The notes: generated from the letters alone by a model not told the origin. A DNA stretch of 64,000 nt from Bidens hawaiensis (GCA_021521415.1 JAIQDT010001949.1:248001-312000), one strand, 5' to 3'. Numbered from the stretch's first letter, positions 25,057 to 37,992 are shown. Numbers and translations are program-made.

Positions 25057-25276
25057 GATATAATGTTGAAAGGAAGTTTGGCAAAAGTGGATTTGGTCAA
25101 GTATTTGTAGGTCGTCATGATTCCGGTGGAACCGGACGAATATCAGTTTTTCAGGCAATGGAGGAAAGTGATTGCTTTGCCAAACAATCATGTTAGGATG
25201 CTACAATATCATAGTATGTCTAAAAATATAATTATGTTTGTAATAGGTAGCTCTTAAAATTGAGCATATAAGAGCA
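25057..25276 (+). pseudogene. MUT9-like / casein-kinase-I-like kinase fragment, copy A
   Basis: After an AG acceptor the frame reads [20 protein letters not shown] then DSGGTGRISVFQAME, the N-lobe with the glycine-rich loop GKSGFG of plant MUT9-like (MLK) casein-kinase-I-type kinases (typical [20 protein letters not shown]). After an intron-like stretch it continues at 25247 with VALKIEHI, containing the VAxK lysine. It then breaks off abruptly at 25270. No catalytic loop is present, so it cannot encode an active kinase. The identification is from recall of the family. About 120 bases of unrelated sequence replace the next part, then 25385-25487 again matches copy B. Confidence 0.7.
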
Positions 25277-25536
25277 TTCCCAGCTTATTCCCTACCCTAT
25301 ATCCATATATATCATATAATTACACTAAAAATTACTGTTTTTTCTCACTCATGTTTAATTAAATAATACTTTTTCTACCTTTAATAATCGTATATGTTTG
25401 GTTACATGTCAACTGTTACTAGGAAGAGGCTATGTGGATCAGATTTTTGTTGCATTCAAGATTGTAGTTGACAATTGGGCCATCTTCCTTAAAAAGTTAG
25501 ATTATTTTCAAAACGATGATGTTTTGGCTTTCTTTA

Positions 25537-28210
25537 ATTTCGGGACGAAATTCCCTAAAGTAGGGGAGACTGTAACATTTCAGATTTTTCAAACCCATAT
25601 TCATTTGCGTTTAACCCGACTCAGGAATAATTTGGACCTTTATTATTAATCAAAATAAATATTTAGTTTCCTAATGTTCACTTTAGGCCTTTGTACTTCA
25701 ATCAATGTTCAAAACCAAATTATACCAAAAACTAGTTCAAGTAATGTTCAATTAACAAAGTATAGGGACTAAACTTGTAAAAAATGAAACTTTTCTTCCT
25801 CATCCCCGGAGCGCCGCGCGGGTAGACCCCCCACCCCCGTTGCGCGCCACCTTGAACTCCCTGCACAGATCGTTTATGCTCTAGTTCGTTTTCTAGCTCG
25901 TTTAAGGTATTAAATCGTTTATTTTAGGCATATTAGAGAGAATTAAGGGCCAAGAAACAATCCTATAACTGAAACATAAGTAAAATCTCGTTTCTTATCA
26001 TCCAAGATCAAATATTTTAATTATATTCAGTGATTTATTCATAAAAGTATGATTTACTTACCTAAACGGGCCAAAAGCCCATAATTAGTTTGTTTTATGT
26101 TTTCCTATATAAACAAGACATAACCATCTGCTGTAAACTTTAATCTAACCCTAAAGAACATCCCATAGCCTTCACCTACCAACCCTTCGGTTTTTGCATT
26201 TTCGTTAAAGATTCAAGACTTGTTCGTTGACTTTGCTTGCTATAGGATCTTTGACTTCCGTTTCTTGTCAATCCTTTCACTTTCCGGGTAAGTTGTAAAC
26301 TGTAAAATCATTCACACATATTCCCTAAAAATAACCTTCAATCAATTTCGGTGATTGAAGGGTGTTGACTGGTCAATTCGCTTAAAACCCGCTAAAGGGC
26401 AAAACAGTCAACAAGTTTGACTTTGCGTTTTCTCATGCTTCTGGTCGGATTCAACATTCGGTCCAGAAGACTTTTATTCTTGTAACGTAATTTTAAGGCT
26501 ACTGCCCAAAACCCGACTTCCGATTCGCTGTTCGGATTCGGGTCAGTACCAGCTCGCTTAAACATTTAATTCAACATAACTAGAGTTCTACTCCTCCGTT
26601 TGGATTGATTCCAGCTGCATTAAGTTCGTTTTTATTTATATTTTCATATCACAAAGTTTCAGGTCCTGATCATTTATCTCGTTTGACGCATATTGAACGA
26701 CTCGCTTATCCGTTGACTCGTTTATTCTTAATTATACTCACTTGCCTTTAATCTAAGGTGTGTTTGATCATTCCCCTTTTTATACACTGTTTTCTAACGT
26801 TTTGGGACATATGCGTACTTACTCATATTTTCTATTATATATATATATATACACACTCAAAATTGCAAACATAATCATTGTGTGAATATTAGTTGAATGC
26901 TAATTGCTACATGTTTAATTGTTTACTTGATATCGTTTCGGAGAGGTTCAACATATCCCCTTTTATATAGGGTTCTCATTAGTATGATCATACGACCGTC
27001 TTAGTAACTGCAGCCCGATTCGCTTGGCAACGATTTCATTGGCACACACGATTTGGTTATATGCATGATTGTTATGATTCAATTGATTATTATCACATGG
27101 TTGGTTTGCGCATTTATTATATATATATTTGGTTAGGTTCAAATAAGAAGTTTGATTTTCCTAAGAAGGCTAGGAAGGAGGGTATTTTAGTCTATTACTT
27201 TAATATCAAAACCCACTTACTTTAATCTTAAAACCCAATTAAATTAATTTCAAAAATCCACTTACATAAAACCCAATTACATTTTCACTCGTCTCTTACA
27301 ACCACCACCACTCCACCGCCCACCGCCACCACAACCGTCACCCACCGCCACCACCTTGCCGGAAAAGTTCGAAAAAACACAATGAAAAACACTATGAAAA
27401 ACATAATGGAAAAATACACTATGAAAAAAAAAACACAATGATAAAAACATAATTGTATGACACAATGTAAATAACACAATGGAAAAAACCCAATGGAAAA
27501 AAAAAACACAATGAAAAATACTATTGTATAACATAATTTTGTAAAACACAATTCGGTAAAACACAATTTCTAAAAAACCCACTAATTTTTTTTAATTTTT
27601 ATATTACAATATGGTACTTATATAAAAGATAGAAAGACACTCGTTATTATGGTGAATTTGTTTTTCAATAAAAACGTCGTAAAAAAGTTATGGACGTTTC
27701 AAAATGATGGTGGAATTTGGCATGTGTCTTGCATGTGGAGAGAGAAAGTCAACAAATGTTTTATTCCTTTTATACCCTTCCCCTTATGTTCACACTTGAT
27801 TTCCCCCTAAACTAATCTCAATCCTCCATGTTCAAAATCAATGGACAGGATTACTTCTTATCCTTCCTACAAAAACTATATATATATGTATATATATGCT
27901 ATTATTTAATGTTTCAAAATTGGTGATCATCTCACTCAACATATTGACAAACTCCATTTTCTACGATATGCAGGTTGCTTAGATTGAAGTATGGATATTT
28001 AGTCAAGACCATAGGTAATATTGAAGACAAACTTAAATTTAGTTGATTGTATTTATTTATTTGAATTGTTTTGTTGTATTTGATTATTGTGTGTACATTT
28101 GAATTAAAATAATTAAGTAGATATTGTCACATTTTATTTATGATAGTATCTTGGAGCTGTGAGCAATCGGATCACCCCCCGGCATTTCCGCCTTAGGTTG
28201 GGGTGAGACA
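25537..28210 (+). mobile_element. gypsy 3' end with 2.64-kb LTR (25571-28210)
   Basis: Positions 25537-25570 read TTTCGGGACGAAATTCCCTA then AAGTAGGGGAGAC, the typical 3' internal end and polypurine tract of the chromoviruses here (compare 15940-15971). The LTR begins TGTAACATTTC and ends GGTTGGGGTGAGACA. There is no 5' LTR or coding region, so the element is truncated. The LTR right end abuts CCACG inside the SINE copy. The same family returns in reverse at 63053-64000. Confidence 0.75.
27150..27890. other. insert-like low-complexity segment in the gypsy LTR
   Basis: This part looks unlike the rest of the LTR. It has a Pro/Thr-codon-like CCACCGCCA stretch (27300-27360), then many repeats of ACACAATGAAAAA-type units (27375-27570). 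It may be a small transposon insertion, but the ends are not clear. Confidence 0.35.
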
Positions 28211-28494
28211 CCACGCTGGCTTCAGAGTTTGGCTTGGGCGGTCCCCCAGGAAACCATACCACCGACTGTCACTTGACAACCGTTGTGCCACCACAAGAGC
28301 AGAACTCTCTGGCGTAACACACGGTGGGACGAAAACCCGGGTGGGATTAGGATTCAAACTGACAACCTTTGAACAAGGCCTAGCTCAAATCCTTCATTGC
28401 CAATATCCACCCAAATATGACGCAAATGGGATTCAAACTTGAGTCTCCACTGGAGAATCCCAAGCCTCTTACCATCAGACCACAAGTGGGGGAT
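28211..28494 (-). mobile_element. SINE copy, 3' part missing
   Basis: It matches 24555-24852 closely, including the head with B-box. It starts exactly at the end of the gypsy LTR, so the tail half was lost or displaced. It shows that the SINE was present before the duplication. Confidence 0.8.
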
Positions 28495-28699
28495 AAATGT
28501 GGCATTAACTTGTATATAGATATATTTGTATGGTAAATTTTAGGTCCTTTATTTATTAAGTTGCAAATGATCGTAATTTATTAAGCTACCGAATGCCACT
28601 CTTCCGCTTTTTGTTTTAATATATTATTATATTATATTAATTGTTGTGTTTTATGCAGCATTAAATATGTTGTTATTATTGTATCAACATGATTACCAG

Positions 28700-28965
28700 G
28701 ATATAATGTTGAAAGGAAGTTTGGCAAAAGTGGATTTGGTCAAGTATTTGTAGGTCGTCACGATTCTGGTGGAACCGGACGAATATCAGTTTTTCAGGCA
28801 ATGGAGGAAAGTGATTGCTTTGCCAAACAATCAAGTTAGGATGCTACAATATCATAGTATGTCTAAAAAATATAATTATGTTTGTAATAGGTAGCTCTTA
28901 AAATTGAGCATATAAATAGCAAAGGATGCAGTTATGGAACCCCATACGCATGGCAAGTTTACTGT
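28700..28965 (+). pseudogene. MUT9-like / casein-kinase-I-like kinase fragment, copy B
   Basis: It repeats copy A and extends further. [20 protein letters not shown] follows an AG acceptor at 28700. A second block at 28891 reads VALKIEHINSKGCSYGTPYA then WQVY. The MLK kinases read VALKFEHRNSKGCNYG and PPYEWQVY here, which makes the family assignment good. An intron-like stretch of about 80 bases separates the two blocks. The frame is lost after WQVY and no catalytic HxD or DxG motif follows, so this is a captured or degraded fragment. Chromovirus 2 interrupts the copy further downstream, at 29577. Confidence 0.75.
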
Positions 28966-29576
28966 ATCCTTATTTTCTAATATATTATAGATTGATAATC
29001 ATGTTAAATGCAATTTTAGACTAAGAGTTCCAGATATGAAGGCTAATGAGTTGTTAGCCCAGATTTCACTATCATTTTATTTTAGTAGTTTTTTATCACT
29101 GAACTATTTGCATTTCAATTTTTTTTTATTCATGGATACAAGTAAAAGCTTATGATAAATTGATCAAATTTTGAAAGGTTCAAATATCAAAAGGAGAATT
29201 ATAATTAAGGCCCCCCACCATAGATGAAAATCAGGTATAGAGAGACTTCTAACCATCACAAGGTAGTGCATTATTAAAAAGTAAAACCGAGTATGGACAT
29301 CATAGACCAGAAACGATTGAGCATGGATTTGACTTTTACAAATCGTTTTGTTATTCTATTTAACAATCAATTCCAACTTAAATGGGTTATTGTTCTGTTA
29401 TGATTAAAATTGACATAATCCATCAACTGCTATAACCCATAGTTGCATACATCTTAGATTTTTTTTTATGTTGCATTTTATTCAGGTTGCATGCGAATTA
29501 GTAGATACTATTATAAGAACTTTAATTATCGTCTATGTTTGGTTACATGTCAATTGTTACTAGGAAGAGTCTATGT
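28966..29576 (+). other. rest of duplicated unit B before chromovirus 2
   Basis: Intron-like AT-rich sequence. 29511-29576 corresponds to 25383-25434 in copy A, and the match resumes at 45385 after the chromovirus. No coding blocks were recognised. Confidence 0.5.
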
Positions 29577-31634
29577 TGTCACACCCCAACCTACGGCGGA
29601 ATATGCCGGGGCGCGACATAATTGTATCATAGCTCAAAAAGCACTAAAATAAATCCACGTGTCAATATCTAAATTATTATAAATTCATATTATTCAAACA
29701 CGTAAAGCACAATCATTGTTTCAAAAGAAATTACAACTAAAAATAATAGAAATAAAGTTCATCATTATTCATGCATCCTAAGGTCCAACTACTCTTTAAT
29801 CTCTTGATTCTTCATCCAATATAGCAACCTACGCCAGACGGGAAAATACATAATTTGTCAACATAAAGTTGAGCAAGTAATCACGGTTTTGAATACATAT
29901 AATATAAAAATGACAATTCCTTACGATAATATGAAATACTACAACTAGCATAACAACCATATAACAATAACACAAAGTTGTCTTTTCACTCGAATCCCAT
30001 GGATAACGAGCTACTCCGACGGCGTATGATCATACTAATGAGGATGAGATACCAACCAACAAACATAAAAAAAATAGTCACATTTGCACGTATAACTAAT
30101 TGAACAATATCATATAACGCAAATAGCGGATTTGTAGGGAAAATGATTTAACGCATAACGCCCCCAAAATATAAAACGGTAAAAAAAGGGGGATTTGATT
30201 TACTTACCTTTAGTGAGTAGATTAGTGAGGATGAGATAATAATAAAAAGAAAATGAGGATGAACTCGTTAAGCCTTCGAGATACATCAACAAAAATGACC
30301 TATTTGTTAACAATATTATTATTAAACGACGAAAATCTAATAAGACATAATGATTTGAGATTTGATGGTGGTTTGCGTTTAACATATTACTAGTTTAATT
30401 GTTAACAAGAATTTGGAGTCTTGTAAGGTGTAGATTATTTTATTAACTAATTTTATTATTATTATTATTATTATTATTAGTGTTAATATTATTGTTTCGA
30501 TAATTGATATAAACGATATATTTTATCAATATTCATAATTTTCAAGTAAATAGATCTTAAATAAATAATAACCGATATTAAGTAGTAATAAGCATTATGT
30601 GTGAATGAAACATTAATTAATTATGCATATATATATTTAGATATATATATATTTATAGATAGGAACCCATGACACGTCCAAAATAATACTTTCGAGGTTT
30701 GGTTTATTAAAATATCATTTAACTAATATTATATATACATAATATTAATAGAAAAATATTTAAAATGAATTTTTAAAGGTAAAAAACCGGGCCTGGGGAG
30801 GCTCGAACCCGTGCCCCAGGCCGGTTCTGGCATATACACGAGCACACAAACCACCAGGCCTGACTGCCTACTCGTTAACATCATGAAAATGATTACATAA
30901 ATAAACCAGTTCAGTTGTTCATATCCATTCACATAAACCCTAGCTCTTAAATCGCGTTAATGGTTAATTGATGATGCGAATTGAGTTAGGGTTAATGTTT
31001 ATTGCTTATAAACGAGTATAAACCATATATCAATTACCGTTTAATGTCGCGAATTGAGGGTAAACGAGCATGGATAGGTCATGACCTGAAATTGACTTCG
31101 TCAATGATATGGACGGCTCTGTAATGTGAAATTGGGTTAGGATTTAGTGTCGCGAGGTTGTGAGGATTGAGTGTGCGAGATTAATTGTGTTTTCATTGTG
31201 TTTATATAGTGTAGTGAGGCTATAGGCAGCCGCAGGTTTGACCTTGCGAATTGGCTTTGATTTTGATTCGTTTTCCATGATTAGTATGTCGGTGAGATCC
31301 TTTTTGAATGATAAACGATTTGGTGAGATTTATTCCTAGATTATAATGAGAATTAAGGTCCAAGAAAAGTTAGGGGGGGGGGGTATACGGTCGTGAGTTA
31401 GAGGATGGAGGAGGAGGATTATTTTATTATTATAATTTTGAATGGTAATTGCAGTTTGGTCCTTGGTCTATTGAGTTGGGTACAAAACACGTTTAAAGTT
31501 TAGTTAGGGTTTGTTTTTGCCATTCTTTGATAGTTATATAAATATAAAAGGAATAAAAGGAATCTTTTATAATTTAAACCGAAAACAAACCGGGTCGGGT
31601 ACAAACATGAAACGGAAAAATCCAAAATGTCACA
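29577..31634 (-). repeat. chromovirus 2 3' LTR (left in window)
   Basis: 2058 bp. It carries a (TTA)n tract near 30455-30480, a tRNA-like segment at 30785-30870 and a short G run at 31372-31382. Partner of 43234-45384. Confidence 0.9.
30785..30870 (-). other. tRNA-like segment inside chromovirus 2 LTR
   Basis: The minus strand contains GGTTCGAGCCT (B-box-like) after GGCACG, and GGTGGTTTGTGTGCTCG upstream. The other LTR has the same at about 44525-44620. It probably derives from a tRNA or SINE head; a full cloverleaf is not evident. Confidence 0.4.
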
Positions 31635-31674
31635 GCATTCACTACTTTTGGAAATTTCGTCCTAAAATTAGAGA

Positions 31675-33080
31675 TTAAGCTGTAACAAAAAGGTGCGGGT
31701 AGTTGGCTTCTTTTTGGTCTTCTCGTTCCCAAGTGAACTCGGGACCACGCTTGGATTCCCAATGAACTTTGACAAGCGAAATGCGGCTACACTTTGTTTC
31801 TTTCTCCATACGATCGATGATTTCAACGGGTTTCTCGATTGCACGCATAGATTCATCAACTTGCACTTCGTCGAGGGGTATGTAGAGATTCCCCTCGGCT
31901 AAGCACTTCTTGAGATTGGAAACATGAAAAGTCGGATGAACATTGGAGAGCTCTTCGGGAAGATCGAGACGATACGCAACTCTACCAACTCTTTCAACAA
32001 TTTCAAACGGTCCAACAAAGCGGGAGATAACTTGTTTCTTTTACCAAATCGGACCACTCCCTTCCAAGGAGATACCTTTAGGAGAAATCGATCACCAACA
32101 TTAAACTCGAGGGGTTTACGACGCTTATCGGCATAGCTCTTTTGACGGCTACGAGCAGCAAGGAGATCTTGACGAATAAGAGCAATCCGGTCGGAAGTTT
32201 CTTGAACAAGCTCAAGCCCGGTGATTTGCGATTCACCAATCTCGTTCCAACAAATTGAGGAATGACATTTTCGACCATAGAGAGCTTCAAAGGGTGCCAT
32301 GCCAATACTAGTGTGGAAACTATTATTATAGGAAAACTCAACAAGTGGTAAGTGAGTATCCCAATTTCCACCAAAATCTAGCACGCAAGAGCGGAGCATA
32401 TCTTCGAGCGTTTGAATCGTTCGCTCGGATTGACCATCAGTTTGCGGGTGGTAAGCGGTGCTTAGATCAATACGGGTACCCAAGGCGGTTTGCAACGAAT
32501 TCCAAAAATGAGAGGTAAACCGACCGTCACGATCGGAGATAATGGTCAATGGTGTTCCATGGCGACAAATGATGTTCTTGACGTAGAGTTGAGCTAGTTG
32601 ACTCACGGAAAACTTCTCTCGAATGGGTATGAAATGAGCCGACTTGGTCAACCGATCAATAATTACCCAAATACTATCATAGCGGCTTTGAGTAGTGGGG
32701 AGTTTGGTGACAAAATCCATAGCTATGTCCTCCCATTTCCACACGGGGATTGGTGGTTGCTCGAGCAAGCCAAACAGCTTTTGATGCTCGACTTTGACCT
32801 TAGAACAAGTGAAGCATTTAGATACATATACCGTGATATCTTTCTTCATTCCCGGCCACCAAAACATGGGACGAAGATCGGCATACATTTTATCCACACC
32901 GGGGTGAATTGAGTATCGTGACTTATGAGCTTCATCAAGGATGAACATGCGAATACCGTCACGATCGGGAACCCATAACTGGTTCAAATAATAAAGTAAA
33001 CCGTTACGTTTGGTTTCAAGTTGGAGTTCGGCGCCACACGACATCTCATCGTATAAACTTCCTTCGGTGACGGAGATGTG
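31675..33080 (-). pseudogene. pol: chromovirus 2 integrase and chromodomain-like end
   Basis: Integrase inserts element DNA into the genome. The zinc-binding part is complete here ([10 protein letters not shown], then CFTCSKVK). The catalytic core has [22 protein letters not shown] and [20 protein letters not shown], giving the D,D,E triad. The frame is open from 33044 to 31899 but shifts near 32040. The last part is in another frame (31866-31675): VEIIDRMEKETKCSRISLVK then FTWEREDQKEANYPHLF, the chromodomain-like tail that may steer insertion to chromatin. A stop follows 41 bases before the LTR. Confidence 0.85.
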
Positions 33081-33590
33081 TTATGCGTCGAAGATGCGGT
33101 ATTGAAGGTCGGATTGCATGTTGACACAATTGAGCAAGACGGATTTGATGTGACTCTTACGACTAAGAGCATCGGCTACGACATTTGCTTTCCCGGGGTG
33201 GTAGCGAATCTCGCAATCGTAATCGCTTAACAATTCGGCCCATCGTCTTTGTCTCATGTTGAGATCCTTTTGGTCGAATATGTGTTGCAAACTCTTATGA
33301 TCGGTGAAAACCACACATTCCGTACCATAAAGGTAGTGTCTCCAAATTTTCAAGGCAAACACGACCACACCTAGTTCGAGATCGTGCGTCGTGTAATTTT
33401 TCTCATGTACCTTGAGTTGACGCGAAGCTTAAGCAATGACCTTGTCTCGTTGCATAAGAACACAACCGAGACCTTGGATTGAAGCGTCACAAAATACGAC
33501 AAAATCATCGTTGCCCTCGGGAAGAGCAAGGATAGGAGCATTGCAAAGCATGTCTTTTAGGGTTTGAAACGCTTTTTCTTGTTCGGAGGC
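33081..33590 (-). pseudogene. pol: chromovirus 2 RNase H
   Basis: After the frame change the RNase H block can be read: an FCDAS-type catalytic Asp near 33495, [19 protein letters not shown] interrupted by a TAA just before it (about 33430), then [20 protein letters not shown] and [17 protein letters not shown] further TAA at 33078-33080 ends the frame before integrase. Two nonsense changes within 350 bases show that no functional RNase H is made from this copy. Confidence 0.8.
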
Positions 33591-35373
33591 CCCATTCATA
33601 AACCTCCCCTTTGTGGGTTAGTGCGATAAGGGGTGAAGCAATCTTTGAAAAGTTGCGGATGAAGCGACGGTAATATCCCGCTAAACCAAGAAATGAGCGA
33701 ACCTCCGTTGGAGAGGACGGGGTTTTCCAATTTTTAACGGCCTCGATTTTAGCGGGGTCAGCGTGAATACCCTTGTCGTTGACGATGTGGCCCAAAAATT
33801 GAACTTGCTTTAGCCAAGATTCGCATTTGGAGAATTTAGCATAAAGTTGTTCTTTTGGCAACAAGTCAAGAATTGCTCGCAAATGATCTTTGTGCTCGTC
33901 TTCGGATTTAGAATATATCAAGATGTCGTCGATGAAGACAATCACGAACTTGTCGAGGTAGGGCTTACAAACGCGATTCATGAGGTCCATGAAAACGGCG
34001 GGAGCATTAGTCAACCCAAAAGGCATAACTCGGAATTCAAAGTGCCCATAATGAGTACGGAAGGCGATCTTGGGTATGTCATCCTCGTGGACACGAAGTT
34101 GGTGATAACCCGAATGGAGATCAATCTTGGAGAAACAAGCGGATCCTTGAAGTTGATCGAATAAGTCATCGATGCGCGGAAGGGGATAACGGTTCTTGAT
34201 CGTAAGCTTATTGAGCTCACGATAATCGATGCACATACGAAGAGTACCATCCTTCTTCTTGACAAACAAAACGGGTGCACCCCACGGAGACCAACTCGGA
34301 CGAATGAAACCCTTGTCTGTGAGTTCTTGGATTTGATTGGAAAGTTCTTGCATCTCAGAGGGTGCAAGACGGTACGGTGCTTTGGATACGGGGTTTGCTC
34401 CGGGTACAAGATCAATACGGAACTCCACTTGACGTATAGGAGGGAGTCTAGAAACGTCTTCGGGAAATACTTTAGGGAAATCGCGAACAATAGGGATGTC
34501 GGAAAGTTGCTTTTCTTCGTGGGCCTTTGTAGTGACATGGGCTAAGAAAGCGACATACTTCTTGCGCAAATAACGTTGGGCTTCAAGGCACGACATGAGG
34601 TTTAGCATTGAGAATGGTCTTTCTCCGGCGACGTTTAGAATCATGCCACCTTCGATAGCGATACGAATAATCTTCTCGAAACATAGAATTTCGGCACGGT
34701 GTAGAGAGAGCCAATCCATGCCAATGATGACGTCGAAGCTACCCATTTGCATCAGAATGAGATCAATCGAGAACTTTTGCCCATTAAGGGTGAGCGTGCA
34801 ATTACGGACGACGGAGTCAATAACGATCGAACTACCGTTAGCTATCTCTACCGTGAAGGGTTTAGACAATTTACTACGGGGCACATCAAGTATGTACTCA
34901 AAATCAACGGAAATGAAACTCCTATCGGCTCCCGAATCAAATAATACCGATGCGTGATGCTTGTTAACTAAAAACGTACCGTTCACCACATCGTTCGATT
35001 TTCGGGCTTGATTAGCATTGATGGTGAAAGCTCGCCCTTGGGTTCCTTGAGGTGCTTGAGTTTGAGATGTTGAAGCTTGAGGGGTTGGAGCTTGGTAGGC
35101 TTGCATGAGCATGGGTTGAGCTTGAGGGTTTGGAGGAGGCATGAGTTGGGGTAATTGAGGTTGGTAAGTTTGAACTTGGTAGGCTTGGGAGGTGTAGTAG
35201 GGTTGTGGGGCAACATAGGCTTGATGGGCTTGAGCGAGTCGAGGACACGCGTTGCGAAGGTGGTTTGGATCACCGCAGTTATAGCAAGCCCTAACGGTGT
35301 TAATGACTGGAGCACGAGGGATGGCTCGGTTGGGTTGGTTTGACGGTGCGAACCGCGGTGGAGCGGCTTGCAC
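33505..35373 (-). pseudogene. pol: chromovirus 2 nucleocapsid end, protease and reverse transcriptase
   Basis: This is a long uninterrupted frame (622 codons). It starts after the TGA with the second zinc knuckle ([14 protein letters not shown], residues about 30-43) and a Pro/Gln-rich linker. The protease has [12 protein letters not shown] (about residue 145) and the reverse transcriptase has [52 protein letters not shown] and the catalytic FIDDILIY. It ends with the connection region [18 protein letters not shown] frame change near 33590 puts the last codons out of register, so RNase H and integrase are not fused. The RT domain itself has all expected motifs. Confidence 0.85.
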
Positions 35374-36542
35374 TCAGGGTGCTTCTCGGCAGTATTGGGT
35401 GAGGTGGCCGAATCGATGGCAATTGGTGCACACTCGGTAAGTGGATTGGGCCGGATGGTGACGTTTGCAAGTGTTGCAATACGGGTGTGGGCCGGTGTAT
35501 GGTTTCTTGGTTGGAGGGGCTTGTTGGGCTTGTGGTTGGGCAATCACATAGTTTTGGGAATTGGGCTTTCGTTTGTTATTGCGGTAATGAGAGGAGTTGT
35601 GGTTGTGGTTGTGTTTGGAGGATTCGGGCTTTGAGGATTCGGACCTTGAGGATTCGGGCTTGGACTCTTTAGTGGGTTCAGATGCGGGCTTATCATCTTC
35701 TTGGAGCCTTTCCGTGTCAAGGTCCCAGCCTTAACGTGGTTTTCGGTGAGGGTACCGGCTAGAGCAATGGCGTCACAAAATTCCTTCGGGTCACGACTAA
35801 GGACGGAATCTTGGATTTGCATCGGCAAACCCGAGATGTACTTATCAATGGCACGCTCCAAAAAAGTAACCATATGCGGGATAAGGACGCTCAATTCGTG
35901 GAATCGGTTGTTGTAAGCGGTATTATCACATCCCTCTTGCTTCAAATTGCAGAATTCTTTTTCCAACTTCCGGAGTTCATATTTCGGGCAGAATTGGTCT
36001 AGCATGAGCTTCTTGAGGTCATCCCATGGCAAGGCCATGGCAACCTCACCCCCAAGGTCTCTCTTTTTGCTTGTCCACCAAGTAAGGGCACTAGATTTGA
36101 AAACACTTGATGCATACGTGGTCTTCTTGTCATCCGGACATGCAGAGTGGAGGAACACACTTTCCATGTGCTCAAACCATTGAAGAAGGGTTGTAGCACC
36201 CTCAGTCCCAAAGTAATCGGTTGGGTAAGCATTGGTGAATTGCTTGATAGTGAAAACATTAGGGTTTGCAGGAACAGTTGCGGCATTCACGGCTTGGAGT
36301 TGAGAGATGACCATGGGGAGGGCTTCCACAGTTCCCTTCGTAATGCGAGATGACATGCGACGGCCAGAGTTGCGGCGGGTACGGTTGATGAGACGGGAAA
36401 ACACACTGCAAGGATCAAATGTGTAAAATTTATGAGACTTGGGTAAATGTTGTAAAAGTATGAGTTTGTATAAGTTGATACTTGTGAATTTTATATAACA
36501 ATTTGAGGTTGAGTTTGTGGTTGAGGTTGAGAATGGAGTCAT
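35374..36542 (-). pseudogene. gag: chromovirus 2 gag, frameshifted and stopped
   Basis: The open frame starts at 36542, but the protein more likely begins at Met 36356 (MSSRITKG). The capsid core has ATTLLQWFEHMESVF, LPWDDLKKLMLDQFCPKYEL and HELSVLIPHM, closely similar to chromovirus 1. Around 35700-35720 the frame shifts (the old frame stops at 35544). In the shifted frame a zinc knuckle CTNCHRFGHLTQYC is readable near 35430-35390. A TGA stop at 35374-35376 then separates gag from pol. A second knuckle [14 protein letters not shown] lies just downstream in the pol frame. The protein would bind and package element RNA if intact; here it is defective. Confidence 0.82.
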
Positions 36543-37024
36543 TTATGAGACGTGATTTTGTAAGTCTTGACGTAATGAGGAATGATAAATACATAAGTAA
36601 ATAGTCATAACATAACTTAAAATTTAAACATGGGGGTTTCATTTGTTGGTTAGGATTTCATGAACCACCATGGTTCCTTCCAACGAAATGAAAATATTGA
36701 AAACCAAATAAAATTGATTAAATTTGAGTTGTGAAGGGTGTTGAGATAGATGGTTGAAGTACTTCGGGAACCACCCCGTATTTGTGTACTTCACCCAACT
36801 ATTCAACTAAAACACAATACGGAATACCGAGTTTAGCCACGTATCACCGTGAATTCGGTTATAAATTAAGGATGTGATCGTCACATGACCACGTTTGATA
36901 CAATGAGGGTAGTAGATTCGTGAACATTTGGTGTGATACGCTTTGGCCTAACAGGTTTCACACTCACACCTCACCCTCTAGGAAGGCAACCAGGTCTCAC
37001 GGTTGATCGAGATGTATGCGCATT
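36543..37024 (-). other. chromovirus 2 leader, 3' part
   Basis: The leader continues on the gag side of the nested solo LTR. GCATT at 37020-37024 is the second copy of the target duplication. No genes. Confidence 0.6.
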
Positions 37025-37501
37025 TGTAAGGCCCCGTTCCCGGTAACCCTTCTTTGGTGTTGGATTTACTTATAGACACAGTCCTAAAATCAGAGTTAAT
37101 TAAAACTTTCGCGGAATAATTTAAAACTTCAAGCATCACGTTACAAAACATTGAATCTTGTCTTAACATACAAATTATCTTTTCATAAACATAACATAAA
37201 ACAGTCATGACATTTCTTCATAGACGCCAGTCTCTTTAGCTCATGCCATGTGTCCCTCCTCAAGCCAGCTGTCTCAGCCTATTTGCCTGCGTGCATACTA
37301 AAATTCAGCTACGCTAAGTGAGTTCTAGTTAATAAATTAACATACATTACATTCATATTCTTACTCATACGTGTCCGAAGATGCGTATTCACACCTCACT
37401 TGCTATTACTTATTTCATATATACTTTATATACATACATACGTACTTACATACTTTCTTTCGTAAAACCCTATGGTATACCATAAGCTATTCTATCTTAA
37501 A

Positions 37502-37685
37502 CATCACATATATTATAAGGGTCTGGTCCCTAACATCATAGATATTATAAGAGTCTGATCCCTATCATCACAGATATTAGAAGGGTCTGGTCCCTAACAT
37601 CACAGATATTATGAGGGTCTGGTCCCTATCATCACAAATATTAGAAGGGTCTGGTCCCTATCATCACAGATATTAGAAGGGTCTG
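37502..37685 (+). repeat. 32-bp minisatellite, about 5.75 copies
   Basis: The unit resembles CATCACAGATATTAGAAGGG followed by TCTGGTCCCTAW. It lies in the solo LTR. Confidence 0.9.
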
Positions 37686-37992
37686 CAATGTTCTCTAAAA
37701 TATACATATCATTTTATAAATATTCTCTACCTTTTAGATACTTTTGAGCCAAGTTTTTATTGAATATTATTAATATTTGGTTAATATGTGAGTTTAATGG
37801 TTTCAAGAAATAATGAGGTAAAATACGGTAATTTCACTACGAGACCGATGATTGAAAAGTTTAACATAACGTACCTAATAATAATAATAATATGAGAGTA
37901 AAGAAAAAAAGGTAATGAAAATAAATAATAACTAACGTAACAATATTAATAATATAATATATAATACTAATATATGATAATAAAGTGGGTTT

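Noticed and set aside
27285..27582. Cys/Phe-rich frames on the minus strand
   Set aside because: Arise from ACACAATG-type repeats; no start context or homology.
37502..37685. Regular repeats that could suggest a CRISPR-like array
   Set aside because: Direct tandem 32-bp units without unique spacers, inside a plant LTR.
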